From assembly GCA_963576725.1 (NCBI GenBank), contig OY755236.1, positions 71,952,379 to 72,016,378 on the forward strand: a stretch of 64,000 bases of DNA, written 5' to 3'. Positions within the stretch are counted from its first letter, which is position 1. Every line of letters begins with the position of its first letter. Shown here one piece after another: positions 1 through 10,834 of the stretch. The notes beneath the pieces were generated by a model. That model saw only the letters and a list, made by a program, of their open reading frames with translations, was not told where the DNA came from and searched no databases. The position numbers and the translations under genes were made by a program. This DNA is from Azorinus chamasolen (taxonomy: Eukaryota > Mollusca > Bivalvia > Cardiida > Solecurtidae).

Positions 1-288
1 ATGAGAAAGGGTGGTTAAAATCAATGATAGATTTGCAAGAACCATGAAGTCATTCCTAATTAGATCTACTTGAAATAATTTCCCCAATTTTAAGAGCTTA
101 TCATGATGTCAGAATGTCAAGGCAACTGATCAATAAATACTTAAAATCAATTTCTGCTGATTTCATTTGAGACTTGACCCTTTACTTCAAGATCAAATGG
201 AAGGAGCTGTCTGATCAGGGTCTGCTGTTAGCTTATCGAGTAATACAGATCTAAGCTGCTACTTGCGGGTTAAAGCTCCTCATTTGTC

Positions 289-519
289 TTAACCCATTCC
301 CTCATAGGCTATTTTTAGATACAATCTCTTTGAATAAATCTACCGAAAAGGGGAGCATTAACTAGAAAAAAGGAAAACTTTAGAATTTTGTAGTTTGAAA
401 CCATTGTGATAAATAGAGCATTTGCTCCTATAGGAGCAAATGCTCTATTTATCACAATGGTTTCACAAAATTACTTTTGCACAGTCGTCAAAAGCCATCA
501 ATATGAGGGAATGTGTTAA
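289..519 (+). mobile_element. MITE-B, near-complete
   Basis: The element is bounded by TTAA at both ends (289-292, 516-519), with inner ends CCCATTCCCTCATAGGC and GAGGGAATG. Its centre is a perfect 70-bp palindrome at 396-465 with apex CTCCTATAGGAG at 425-436; each arm reads TGAAACCATTGTGATAAA and on. TTAA borders and CCC termini suit a piggyBac-mobilised MITE, which is inference. It has no coding capacity. Confidence 0.85.
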
Positions 520-543
520 CATTTGTTAGGGGCAAGCCATTTC

Positions 544-791
544 TTAACCCTTTCCTTCAGATTATTGCCTTTTTATGCCTTTGCAAACAGAGTAGACCCA
601 GATCAGATGGCTCCTATAGGAGGAGTCTGATCAGGGTCTGCCTTCTTTGCATATGATATGATACAAATTTGATTCTACAGTTTTGTCAAAGGGAAAAAAA
701 CACTTGAAATTTTTACATGATAAAAATTAACCTAATCAATATTCATGATGTCATTATTACTTACATGAATTCTGAATAGGAAAAGAGCTGA
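544..791 (-). mobile_element. MITE-D, degenerate 3' side
   Basis: It begins TTAACCCTTTCCTTCAG and holds the hairpin GTAGACCCAGATCAGA ... GGCTCCTATAGGAG. It ends near AGGAAAAGAGCTGA, where the terminal TTAA has decayed. Confidence 0.65.
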
Positions 792-1560
792 CATGAAGAA
801 ATTAGGGTAGCCCGGGTCCCCACGGTACCGGTGTACTTAATGAATTCGACACGTATACAAAGAAAATATAATTTAACTTAATAAAAATTTAGCAATCCTT
901 TCCTTCACTTGTCTCTAATCTTTCAAATAGTCTCAAGTACCAGCTTATTTCTTTTTTATTACTTAGTCTGAGAAATGTCAAAATAAAGCGATCGTATTGA
1001 ATGAAGTAAGGGAACCAAGCCCATGTAATCAGTGCAATGGTAAAAAATTGTCATAAAATGGAAAGTAATATTCGCACTGCCTTTAATGTGCATTTTCACA
1101 TAGGCTCAAAGTCAAGCTTGATATATTATAACAGTTACACTTTTTTTTCCAAGAAATAAAAGTTAAATTTAACAGGAAAACTAATTAATAGTAACACAAT
1201 GTGAATTGTTAATTGTTTTTACAATGTGGGCACTTAAACTCATCATTTCTCTAATTGACACAGACTCTAGAACATGTTTTCATGTACTTTAAATCGCTCT
1301 ATTTTAGCGTAAAAAATGATTAAATAGTAGAGTAGAATAAGTTATTAGTGCCTGACAAAGTTAACAATCGGCAGGTGGCGAGGTTTATATTTACACCTGT
1401 ATTGTGAGACCACTGGTATCATGGAGTGAAACAGTAACTAGGGTATTTCAAAACTAAAACTAAAGTCCCTGTCATAGTTTGCTTTTAGATACTAGACATA
1501 AACTGACATAAATCCTATTACATCGCATGAAATTTGGATATAAAAAGGTTTTTCGCACAA
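792..1560. other. Unassigned intergenic DNA
   Basis: No gene or repeat is recognised here. A short GC-rich patch at about 810-850, dense in CCCGGG, GGTACC and GAATTC words, stands out from its AT-rich surroundings. Confidence 0.4.
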
Positions 1561-1564
1561 AAAT

Positions 1565-2033
1565 TTAACCCTTAACCTAATTAGTATTCATGTAAAAAAC
1601 AATAATTTTATGAATATTGATTCACCTTTTCTTTTCTTTTTAATAATAATGGAATATGAAATGTCTGACCATGGCAGAAACTGAAAAAAATCAGATCTAT
1701 ATTTTCCCTTTCTTCCATAAATATGCTTTTCTATGCCTTTGAAGACCCAGATCAAATGGCTCCTATAGGAGACATCTGATCAGGGTCTACTCTGTTTGCT
1801 TATGGAATAATATACATCTGATTCTATAGTTTCTGCTTTCGCAATTATTTTTTTTAAAAAATTATTCTAATTAATATTCAATATGTAATTATTACTTACA
1901 TGAATATTCATGGAGTGATGGGTTATTTCATTTAAGCACTCACAGCAGACCCTGAACAAATGGCTTCTACAGGAGCAGTCTGATCTGGGTCTACTCTATT
2001 TGCAAAGACATAAATATCAAGTAAAGGGTTAAC
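1565..2033. mobile_element. Decayed MITE-D fragments in series
   Basis: A TTAACCC start near 1567 leads to a D-like segment at 1711-1923 with hairpin GGCTCCTATAGGAG. A second short segment at 1934-2033 (hairpin apex TTCTACAGGAG) ends GTAAAGGGTTAA. The outer borders are uncertain. Confidence 0.5.
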
Positions 2034-2269
2034 CATAGTTCAGCCAAAGAATTGCTAGTTATATTTTCTGCTAAACAGAACAAATGACATTTGAATACAG
2101 GAAGTAAGATGGCTGGAATTTGCAAACAATGTAGACCCAAATCAAATACGAGCCCTCTGATCAAGAGCTCATTGCTTGTCATCAAAGTATTTTGGCAGTG
2201 TTCACATTTCATATATAATGAATTCTTTTCTAAACAATGGTTGACCTTTCCTTGTTAACTATGCAATAT

Positions 2270-2505
2270 TTAAACCTTTACTCCATAAATATTCATGAAA
2301 TAAATACATGTAATGTCATCATGACTATTAATTAGTTGAATTTTTATAATGACATGTGAAATCAGGATTTTTTTGACAAGACAGAAACTGTAGAATCAGA
2401 TCTATATATTATTTCATAAGTAAAGAGGAGCAGTCTAATCTGGGTCTACTCTGTTTGCAAAGGCGTAGAAAAGTGTATTTATGGAGTAAAAAGCTAAAGG
2501 GTTAA
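2270..2505 (+). mobile_element. MITE-D, left hairpin arm deleted
   Basis: It starts TTTAAACCTTTACTCCATAAAT and ends GGAGTAAAAAGCTAAAGGGTTAA. Only the right arm of the hairpin (GAGGAGCAGTCTAATCTGGG) remains. Confidence 0.65.
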
Positions 2506-2614
2506 TAAGAGCCGGAGTGGTTCAGTCTAGACAAAAGTTGCCAATCTCATACATTTCACTCCCAATAGTCCTATACAGACAACAGCTGTGAAATCTCTGC
2601 ATCTCCTCTTCCCA

Positions 2615-2807
2615 TTAACCCTTTCAACCAGGGGAAACACATGCACTGTCATTTGCAAACAGTGTAGACCCTGATCAGAGCCCTCTGATCAGGGTCTTCA
2701 CTGTTTGTAATTCAAAAGCATCTGGCAAGTTTAAGCCTTTCTTACTGAGTAGACTCGATAGTTAAACACACTGATGGGCTCTGAAAACTCAGCACTGAAA
2801 GAGTTAA
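2615..2807 (-). mobile_element. MITE-E
   Basis: TTAA lies at both ends, with CCCTTTCAACCAGGG at the left and CAGCACTGAAAGAG at the right. The short hairpin GTAGACCCTGATCAGAGCCC lacks the usual CTCCT apex. The internal TTAA (GATAGTTAAACACACTGATGGG) that other elements have invaded is intact here. Confidence 0.75.
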
Positions 2808-2933
2808 GTAGATATAGCTTCCTTTTAAAGTCACAAACCGTTTGGATCTAAATAAGACCCTGAGTATGACATCATAGCTGGATCCAAACTCTCTGCATGC
2901 AAAGGTCATCACAAATTCAAACAATCTGTGAGC

Positions 2934-3146
2934 TTAACCCTTACAGTGCAGGACACAAGTCACTAATGTCCTTTGCAAACAGTGTAGACCCAGATGAGAG
3001 GGTTCCTAGAGGAGCCCTCTCATCTGGGTCTTCACTGTTTGTAATGTTATGGTTTTCTTTGGACAAATCCCTAAATATCCACCTTAAGCTTGACCTGTAT
3101 GAATCTTGGAATAGTCCATTTGAAAAGTCTGCATTGTATTGGTTAA
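2934..3146 (-). mobile_element. MITE-E2
   Basis: Its TTAA borders are at 2934-2937 and 3143-3146. Hairpin arms GTAGACCCAGATGAGAGGG and CCCTCTCATCTGGGTC flank TTCCTAGAGGAG. E2 differs from E in the flank, which contains GGAATAGTCCATTTGAAAA. Confidence 0.8.
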
Positions 3147-3483
3147 CTTCTAAATTGTAACATAGAATTTTACATTTATATTATAGGGTTATAAATAATG
3201 TATGTTTGAAGTCCAATTCCCATTACTTGTTGTTTTGTCCTTCTCCCCAACTCTTGCAGGCATAACCCTTCACTTGCTAATAATTCAATGAAATTTTGAT
3301 CTGAAAAAATCTTTCATTGGTTGAAACAATAAGAGACATTTTCAAGTAGTGTATATCTGAGTCAGACAAAACTACAAATCTATCCCTATTACCTTTTTTC
3401 CCTGATAATCACACCTGCATTGGTAATGACTGAATCAAACAAATTAACCCTTTCCATGCTGAATTGAAGGGCTCCATTACTGT
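3147..3483. other. Unassigned spacer
   Basis: This is AT-rich DNA between two MITEs; no gene or repeat is recognised. Confidence 0.4.
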
Positions 3484-3712
3484 TTAACCCATTACCTCAT
3501 ATGATATTTTTAGATCCAAACTATTTGAATAAATCTACTGAAAAGAAGCATTCACTAGAGAAAAGGAAGATTTTAGAATTGTGTAGATTTAAAACCATTG
3601 TGATAAATAGAGCATTTGTTCCTATGGAGCAAATGCTCTATTTATCACAATGGTTTCAAAAAGTGACTTTTACAGAGGCATCAAAAAACGTCAATATGAG
3701 ATAATGGGTTAA
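3484..3712 (+). mobile_element. MITE-B
   Basis: TTAACCCATTACCTCATA opens the element and GAGATAATGGGTTAA closes it. The hairpin apex reads TTCCTATGGAGCAAA, a slightly shortened apex. The closing TTAA (3709-3712) also opens the next element. Confidence 0.8.
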
Positions 3713-3991
3713 CCATTTCATTCATATAATGCCTTTTGACGTATTTGCAAACAGAGCAAACTCAGATCATACGGCTCCTGTAGGAGCCTCCTGATAAGGG
3801 TCTGCTGTTTGCTAATGGTGTACTATAAATCTGATTCTACAGTTTCTGTCAAAGCACCCTTTGTATATATAATTATGGCATAATAAAAATTTTGCAAAAA
3901 AATATTCATTATGTCATTATTCTTACACGAGTATCCAACAGAGAAAGAGTTGAGGTAGGATCCAAAAATAGCACATGAGGTAAAGGGTTAA
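3709..3991 (-). mobile_element. MITE-D sharing its TTAA with MITE-B
   Basis: It starts TTAACCATTTCATTCATATA and carries hairpin GGCTCCTGTAGGAGCC. It ends GAGGTAAAGGGTTAA at 3988-3991. Its first TTAA is the last TTAA of the preceding B copy. Confidence 0.65.
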
Positions 3992-4552
3992 CAGTCAAAC
4001 TGCAGCATATGACAGTATTACAGTAAACCTCTAAACTGTTCGTTAAATCTAATATAAATATTGGTTTTGGAAATTGCTTATTTTCACTAAATCAGGAACC
4101 ATAACTGTGCAATACCAGATTAATATCCATTAAAATTTCAGACTTAGATAAACATTTCCATAAGCTTCAAGGTGTTTGGAGATATGAGCCTTTCAATACT
4201 TTTTGGACGAAATGATATATGCAAACAGTAAAGACAGAGATGTCCAGAGGGAGCTATCTGATCAGGATCTACACATTTTATCATTCAATTTCCTCTAGCA
4301 AATTTCATTCTGTCACACAGATTTTACTTTACCATTTAGGGCTGGGTTTTTTCAGACTGGCTTAGCTGATCTTCTTGAGGAATGTTTTTATAGCAGACCT
4401 TAGTTATACATAAATACAGCAAAAACAAAATCCATCAGTCTGCATACAAATCAACTAGCAGTCACAATAAAAATAGGCAGATGCCTCTAGTGAAATGCAT
4501 CCAAATTTGATGTTGAACAAATATGTGTATTTGTTAAACAGTCTCTACTTAC
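3992..4552. other. Region left of exon 4
   Basis: This would be an intron of the minus-strand gene or lie beyond its end. It holds a faint hairpin-module scrap (AGCTATCTGATCAGGATCTA, about 4251). No exon or polyadenylation site could be supported. Confidence 0.35.
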
Positions 4553-4672
4553 AAGCGTTTGTTGATTTCCCACATGGTGTCATCATCAGAAGCCCAGGGA
4601 TTATTGGGCTGGGCTGCCAAGGGGTCAAGGAAAGGGTCATACTCCATGTACTGGTCATTGTGTTGAAAGAAG
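4553..4672 (-). CDS. Exon 4 of unrecognised minus-strand gene
   Basis: Read on the minus strand, the exon runs from an acceptor (TTTGTATTTCAG) to a strong donor (GTAAGTAG). It is 120 nt, with phase 2 at both ends. The first base completes the AT left by exon 3, giving Ile, followed by 39 codons. The peptide is acidic and aromatic and includes YMEYDPFLDPL and NPWASDDDTMWEINKR. DPF and NPW are short motifs of the kind that bind endocytic adaptor ears, which is a weak hint only. The other two frames contain stops. The exon lies about 16 kb downstream of exon 3 and must splice onward, but I found no next exon to the left. The family is not recognised. Confidence 0.75.
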
Positions 4673-4739
4673 CTGAAATACAAAAATGTATTTATGAAAA
4701 AACATTTCAACCTCCCTACAAGTCATTAATTAGTTAATA

Positions 4740-5284
4740 AAGGAATGGATATGGGTGTATTATACAGTACAAACTCACTACAATTTCTAAAGTCAGATGT
4801 TATTTATATAATCAAAGCATTGTAGACGCTGCAGTATTCTTTGCATGACATCAATCTGATATAGAATAAGTTCGCTTTGGCATGGAATTGCGTATTTATA
4901 AGGGCAGGGATTAACACTCTATCCAGTTGCAGCTGACACATAGCCATTTCCCACTATGCTTATTATCACACTGACCACCCGCAGTTAGGGGCGTGATAAC
5001 CTAATCGCTTGCATAAGGTCATCCGACACACGAGTCTTTATACATTGAGTATTTTCATTCATGTTATGATCACGTGAAATCTTCATGTGACTGATATTTG
5101 TTTATCCGTGCGCCCTTCTTACACATTGCTATATTTTGTGGATTTTGTTGCACATACTAAGCCGATGCTTATGTTACGAAACATTTAAATGTCAGATATA
5201 CCGGTAGTATACCACGATTGGCTATGGATGCCATGTTACACCTTTTGTATCCATCGAATGCAGGTCAATAAATTGCACTATATT
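4740..5284. other. Unassigned, intron 3
   Basis: This is mixed unique-looking sequence; no repeat family or exon is recognised. It lies inside the inferred 15.9-kb intron between exons 3 and 4. Confidence 0.4.
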
Positions 5285-5594
5285 GTCAGGTCATCTCAAA
5301 ATGTGCAGCTTCATGAGATACATGTGCATGCCAAATATCAAGTCTGTATCTCTACTGGTTCAAAAGTTATGGCCAATGTTAAAAGTTGGTGATTTGACCT
5401 ATATATTTAATCTCTGACCTTGACATGTCACCCCTCAAAATGTGCAGCTTTATGAGATACATATGCATGCCAAATATCAAGTCTCTATCTGTACTGGCTC
5501 AAAAGTTATGACCAATTGGTGACAAACAAACAGACAGGGCAAAAACAAAATGCCCCCTATATCTGTTCTGGGGGGGTAGGGGGCATAATAAAAA
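5285..5594 (+). mobile_element. HINE, GGGGGCATAA type
   Basis: Two cores of about 150 bp (each with ATGTGCAGCTTCATGAGATA or a close variant and ATGCCAAATATCAAGTCT) are followed by ACAAACAGACAGGGCAAAAA. A 3' hairpin follows, with TGCCCCC pairing to GGGGGCATAATAAAAA. This is the architecture of bivalve pearl/Helentron-like elements. The 5' end is uncertain. Confidence 0.6.
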
Positions 5595-5900
5595 TGGGCT
5601 ACAGCTGTGATGTCCAGGACATTTCTTCTTAAGGTTGAAAGTGACTGCACCTTTCTGTCCTGTATTATTACCACAGACAAGACATGAGTCCATTACTTCG
5701 AGCCAGAAGACAAATGAATATCGATGGTGTGGAAAAACCATGAAAGCCCCATCAAAGAAGTTGTAGGTTGAAAAGTACATGGAGAAAGTAATTATGTGTA
5801 TCGCCTTCCTGGATATGAGAGGGGTCGTCCTAGTACACATGGTGAAAGCCGGATGGATGGTGAATGCAACAACTATTCAGAAGTAAATCAGTGTTTATTA

Positions 5901-6150
5901 TTAACCCTTCTCTTGCTGAATTCTAAAATACATTTCTCCTTCTTTACCCATGCCCTGTTGTATAATTACATATATCTTCAATGTGTACAAGTATTTCGCA
6001 GTGAAATCACTGCTGTGGAGTGCACTGGTTGCACAATCAACTTGTACATAGTGCAGACCCTGATGAGACAGCTCCTGCAGGAGCTGTCTCATCTGGGTCT
6101 TCACTATTTACAGGTAGGTATATTGACGTGAATAGCAAGCGAAGGGTTAA
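5901..6150 (+). mobile_element. MITE-I, complete
   Basis: TTAA lies at 5901-5904 and 6147-6150. The terminal inverted repeat is CCCTTCTCTTGCT versus AGCAAGCGAAGGG. Hairpin arms GATGAGACAG and CTGTCTCATC flank the perfect apex CTCCTGCAGGAG (6072-6083). A second copy is at 51556-51807. Confidence 0.85.
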
Positions 6151-6355
6151 CACTTCCCCTGTTCTATGTTTATTCCAAATTTTGATACCTATTGAATTTT
6201 CATGGACAAAAAAGTTATATGAAATATGGAAGGTGGAACACTGTAGCCATTTTAGAAAGTAAAGAAACAGATTTATCAAATTCTATCAGCAAACAGCGCA
6301 GACCCTGATCAGACGGTTCCTCTATGAAACACGTTTATATGAGGGAAAGGGTTAA
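6147..6355 (+). mobile_element. MITE-A, right hairpin arm deleted
   Basis: It opens on the closing TTAA of MITE-I, then reads CACTTCCCCTGTTCTATG. It ends GAGGGAAAGGGTTAA. The hairpin stops after GACGGTTCCTCTA, so the right arm is missing. Confidence 0.75.
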
Positions 6356-6484
6356 CACATATCCTGCTAAATTTCTCGTGTACATCAAATTTCAAAGAGA
6401 TTCATATTGGCTCAACATTACTGAATCTGATGTCCAAGTAACAAACAGCTTGGATCCCCAGTGAAGGGATTTAATACACTGTTT

Positions 6485-7352
6485 TTCTCACATCAGACAT
6501 TACGCTCGGACCATAGAATGGCGCTGTCTGTCCGTTTGTCTGTAACATCTCTAACTCAAATTCTGCTTGGTGAATCTGGAAATACTACAGTAGCATGGGT
6601 GTGTCCTGATAATATGTCACATTTTTTTCAAACAGATGAAGTTTGTGATGGTAGACAAGTGTTCCAAGTTTCAAGGCGTTATCTCAAAGGGTTATGTAAA
6701 TAAGTGGACTAACAAAACCTCAACCAAAAATTCTAAATTAAAAAGGGTCATAATTCTGTCAAAATGCTTGACAAAGTGGTGTACTCTTGCCTACAGATAA
6801 AGCTTGTGATGGTGAACAAGTGTTCCAAGTTTCACACTTTTATGATGGTAAACAAGTGTTCCAAGTTTCAAAGCTTTATCTTCAAGGGTTATGTAAATAA
6901 GTGGACTAATAAAAGTTTATTCAACATAAATTGAGGTCAACATATTTGTTTAACCCAAAATTTTGTTAAACGCAAATTTCATGTCCAATGGTGTGACTTT
7001 GACCTTGGATATACATACTTGGACACACCCATGCTACTGTAGCATGTCCAGATAAACATTGTAGTGAAATTTGAGATGGATCCACCAAGCAGAACCTCAG
7101 TTAGAGATGTTACAGACATATTAATATTTTTGCTAAACGCAAATGCTGAAGTCCATTTGTGTGACCTTGACCTTGGATATACGTACCGGGACTGGACAGG
7201 CTACTGTAGCATGTCCAGATAAACATTGTGGTGAAATTTGAGAAGGATCCATCAAGAACTTGAGTTAGCGTTGTTACAGACAGACAGACAGATGGATGGA
7301 CAGACAGAGCCATTCCATAATATGTCTCGTTTTTTCAAAAGGGCGTATAAAA
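6485..7352. mobile_element. HINE pair, head-inverted
   Basis: The segment at about 6490-6612 is the reverse complement of a HINE tail (GACAGACAG-type tract, AGAGATGTTACAGAC, TGCTACTGTAG). After repeated cores, a forward tail follows at about 7015-7350: CATGCTACTGTAGCATGTCC, then (ACAG/ATGG)n, then a TATGTCTCGTT...GGGCGTATAAAAA hairpin. The whole is two Helentron-like copies in opposite orientation. Confidence 0.55.
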
Positions 7353-7376
7353 AGCGGTTAGTGCTATAGGGCAAAC

Positions 7377-7698
7377 ATGGAGAATGTTATTTTTCACCAA
7401 GACAATACTCCCTGCCATACAGCTGGCAGGATGCAGTTGGAAATAGATTTACTTGGTTTTCAGCAAGTTGTGCATCCACCATATTCAACACACCTAAGAT
7501 ACTAGGCTTTTCATACTTCCCACAGTTGAAGTGCATCTTCAGGGCAAATGCTTTCAAGACAGAGCTGATGTGATGCACGCAGTTCAATATTTCAACAGTT
7601 CATTAGAGAGTGGTTGGTTAAGAGACATGTATCAGATGTGGGTAAAGTGGCATCGCAAGTATATCACACACAGCGGGGAGAACTTTGAAAAGCAGTGA
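7377..7698 (+). pseudogene. mariner-family transposase remnant, C-terminal part
   Basis: One frame reads NVIFHQDNTPCHTA, the mariner second catalytic Asp block, then VVHPPYSTHL where functional copies have HPPYSPDL, so the third catalytic Asp is lost. A stop follows. A shifted frame from about 7530 reads VHLQGKCFQDRADVMHAVQ and RDMYQMWVKWHRKYI, ending at TGA 7696-7698, which matches the usual mariner C-terminus in order. It is a dead DD34D-type copy with at least one frameshift, one stop and no N-terminal half. No terminal repeats were found. Confidence 0.8.
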
Positions 7699-8081
7699 AT
7701 GTTTCTGTGCATGACATTCCAACAAGAATAACTATGATGTTGTCAACATCGCCAGCGTGCACCACATAATAGTACCTTGTAGTTTTATGTTGTGTGCAGA
7801 GATGTTATACTTAAGAGATATTTTGCTGTAATTTGTATTGAAACTAAGAATACATGAATACAATAAACGTGAAAATTGAAAGCTTGTATGGTAGTTACTT
7901 TTTCTACAGTAAGTTCAGTCCATGATTTACTGAGACAATCCTCGTATTTTGTTCTTTGAAAAGGCCCAGGAGGGTTAAAACATTAGGATAAGAGCTAGAC
8001 ATTTAAATTCATTTTTCTAAACACCATAATGAGAAAACCTGTCTCTCCTGATTGCCATTACTTGCTGGTAAACTCTTTGAC
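7699..8081. other. Flank of mariner remnant
   Basis: No open frame or known repeat is seen. It may include decayed non-coding mariner 3' sequence. Confidence 0.35.
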
Positions 8082-8297
8082 TGGAAGCCCCGTCAACGCT
8101 GAATTTTCAATGTGGAAAAAGCTCATCAGTGTTAAACTATAGAGTCCACTCAGTATGAAAGGCTTAAACTTGTTGGGAGGATTTTGAATGACAAGCAGTG
8201 CAGACCTTGATCAAACCGCTTGGAGCCTACTGATCTGGGTCAACACATTTTGCAAATGCCAGTTCATGTGTGTCCTGCATTCAAAGTTTTAAGTATC
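8082..8297 (+). mobile_element. MITE-E, decayed ends
   Basis: It reads GAATTTTCAATGTGG, ATAGAGTCCACTCAGTATG and GATCAAACCGCTTGGAGCCT, and ends near CATTCAAAGTTTTAAG. The apex has been reduced to GCTTGGAGC. Confidence 0.6.
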
Positions 8298-8376
8298 ACT
8301 GCTATCTCCATACAAATCATCTGCTGCATAGTTTACAGTAGATTTTAGTTTTCATAAATCCATGATCAGATATGCA

Positions 8377-8609
8377 TTAACCCATTCCTCCATAGGCTAT
8401 TTTTAGACCCAACCTCTTTGAATGAATCAACCCTAAAGGAGCATTTACTAGAGAAAAGGATTTTTTTTTTTAGAATTTTGTAGTTTGAAACCATTGTGAT
8501 AAATAGAGCATTTGCTCCTATAGGAGTAAATGCTCTATTTATCACAATGGTTTCAAGAAGTGGTTATTACAGAGGCATAGAAAGGCGTATTTATGGAGGA
8601 AAGGGTTAA
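8377..8609 (+). mobile_element. MITE-B
   Basis: TTAACCCATTCCTCCATAGG opens it and GGAGGAAAGGGTTAA closes it. The hairpin is a near-perfect palindrome centred at 8520.5, with apex CTCCTATAGGAG and one mismatch in the right arm (GTAAA). Confidence 0.85.
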
Positions 8610-8804
8610 TTACATGTATTCATGTAAGAGATAATGACTTCATGAATATTTATTAGCTGAATCTTATAATGGCAGATGTACAAATGACTATTTTGTATTG
8701 GTAGAAACTGTAGAGTCCGATCTATTATATTTTCATATGCAAACCCTTATCAGACAGCTCCTAAAGGCTTGAAAAGGTGTTGTTTATATGAAGGAAACGG
8801 TTAA
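8606..8804 (+). mobile_element. MITE-D, 3'-deleted, sharing TTAA with MITE-B
   Basis: It begins at the closing TTAA of the B copy and runs through ATTCATGTAAGAGATAATGA. The hairpin right arm is deleted after CAGCTCCTAAAGG. It ends GGAAACGGTTAA. Confidence 0.65.
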
Positions 8805-9041
8805 GTGAACAAATGTTTCATAGCCATCAGTTACCATCTACTTATTTTATCTACTCAAGCAATGATTTTACTCAACGTCCCAACAATTTCTAACTTTCCT
8901 AGAACACATTGCAGAAGAGGAAATACTATGGCTTGCTAAAAATATGCAATAAAACATACCTCACTGCGACAACCAATCAAAGATATCCAATTCTGAGCCT
9001 TATAGACAAGAGGTAGCTCAATGCAGGAAAATCCTCAACTT

Positions 9042-9369
9042 AACAAGATGTGTTTGTGAAACACTATGCCCCGACATGACCTTTGACCTTGATGTATGAC
9101 CTTGACCTTAATAAGTCACCCCTAAAAATGTTAGCCTCCATAAGTTGCACATGCATGCCAAGTTTGAAGTATGTATGTTGGATGGTGACAAAGTTATTGC
9201 CAATCTGAATTTGACCCATAATTAAATGTGACCTTTGACCTTGATGTATGATCTTGACCTCAATAAGTCACCCCTAAAAATGTTTGCCTCCACAAGTTGC
9301 TCATGCATGCCAAGTTTGAAGTATGTATGTGCAATGGGTACAAACATATCGTCAGACAGGTAGAGCAAA
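9042..9369 (+). mobile_element. HINE, GGGGGCATAA type, 3' end missing
   Basis: It starts AACAAGATGTGTTTGTGAAA, the usual 5' end. Two cores follow, containing ACCTTTGACCTTGATGTATG and CATGCATGCCAAGTTTGAAG. It breaks off after GTAGAGCAAAA, where the 3' hairpin is expected, and joins a copy of upstream flanking sequence. Confidence 0.6.
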
Positions 9370-9394
9370 AACACATTGCAGAAGAGGAAATACT

Positions 9395-9492
9395 TTTTAT
9401 TTATTTTATTTATTTTTATTTTTATTATTATTATTTATTTTTTATTTTTTTTGGGGGGTGGGGTGGGGTGGGGGGGGGGGGGGGGGGGGGGG
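9395..9492 (+). repeat. T-rich then G-homopolymer tract
   Basis: A TTTAT/TTATT-rich stretch runs directly into G runs broken by single T, ending in 22 consecutive G at 9471-9492. Polymerase slippage makes the length unreliable. The G block could form a G-quadruplex. Confidence 0.85.
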
Positions 9493-10228
9493 TGAATTCA
9501 AGTCTTACCACAATTCCCAAATTTATATATTTAGGCAAATTGAGAAGATCCATAATAAATTGCTCTTGCAGGTATAAGGTACATTTTGACAAGGATATTA
9601 GTAACCTTATAAGTATTATTCTTCATTCATGGCTAAAACTTCCTATGTCCATGTGATATTATAACAAATTAATCCAATTAATATTCATGACGTCATTATT
9701 TCTTACATGAATATTCCTGGTGGAAAGGGCTAAACAAAATACAGTAATCTGATTAGAAGAACATGATCAACAGTTAACATTTTCCCTCATAGAAACACAT
9801 TTTCAGGCCATCTGATCAGGATCTACTCTGTTTGCTTATAGTATTGTACAGCTTCTGCAATGGTAAAAAATTACTGTGTTCATACGCTGGAATAAAAATT
9901 ATTCTAATTAATATTCAATTCAAATAGTTGTGAATTCTTGCATAAACAATCTTGAGGTAGCTACATGAGATGCAAAACAACTTTGTGTCTCATACTGATA
10001 TAAACTATTTGACATATAATTGATTTATTTATAGAACGAGAGAAGAAAAATTACATTTAGAATTGTATAAGACCATTTTGCAAATGCATTTAAAGGTTAT
10101 AGGAATGTTGTTGCCAATGCCTTAGATGGTGTTAAATTCTATGAATATATGTGAGGCGAAATATACTGATCCTGAACAAAAGACTAATTCAAAGGGCCAC
10201 TCTCATGTTGGTACACACTATTTGTCTA

Positions 10229-10424
10229 CAGTAAAACCTCTCTATAATGGCCACTAAATTACATTAAGTATTTTGTGTTAAATGCAGGTGGCTGCTTAAA
10301 GCAAGGTGAAAGTAAAACAAAACGCTCCTATAGGAGCATTCTGTTTTACCTTCATCTTTGCTTTAAGCAGCCACCTGCCCTAAATACCAGCTAATTTAGT
10401 GGCCGTTATAAAGAGGTTTTACTG
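10229..10424 (+). mobile_element. F element, complete
   Basis: Termini CAGTAAAACCTCTCTATAA and its complement are flanked by TA on each side (10227-10228, 10425-10426). A long hairpin has arms of about 45 nt (CAGGTGGCTGCTTAAAGCAA and on) with apex CTCCTATAGGAG at 10325-10336. CAGTAAAACC ends with a TA duplication are typical of pogo/Tc1-type MITEs. Confidence 0.85.
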
Positions 10425-10834
10425 TATATCCAATTGTAAGCATGATCTATATGTATGTAATTTGGAGGGTAATATAACAGAATCAGTCAAAACTACATAG
10501 GCATACAGGTCGCCTGTCTCACATTAGTTCATGAGCAAGATGTATTTGTTTTATGCAGACCAATTTCACAGCTCTTAAGGTGTACTGCTAGAAATCAATT
10601 GAATCAATAGTGTAGGGTAAGTTCTTTTCTATTTTCAGCTGTACAGAAAACAGTCGCTTTCAATCTATGTAAAATTGCCAGCATTCCCTGAGAAAAAACC
10701 CAATCAGATCAGACAAACATGTCAAAAATTAATTTAGAATTTTTATTTCGGTAACCTGCATGCCCTCAATTTACAACAGACATTTCACTGAATTTTGGAT
10801 TTTTCACTAAGAAAAAATGAAACTGTTCAACTGT

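Noticed and set aside
2513..2550. tRNA-like start (GAGCCGGAGTGGTTCAGTC)
   Set aside because: No B box, acceptor stem or anticodon arm could be formed downstream.
5499..5840. 113-residue minus-strand frame with 'SVCLSP'-type peptide
   Set aside because: Peptides of this kind (also at 7110-7313, 17678-18097, 28809-29093) come from reverse translation of the ACAG/ACGG microsatellite of HINE tails.
9297..9656. 119-residue frame with Tyr/Phe and Gly runs
   Set aside because: It translates a T-rich tract and a G homopolymer next to a HINE.
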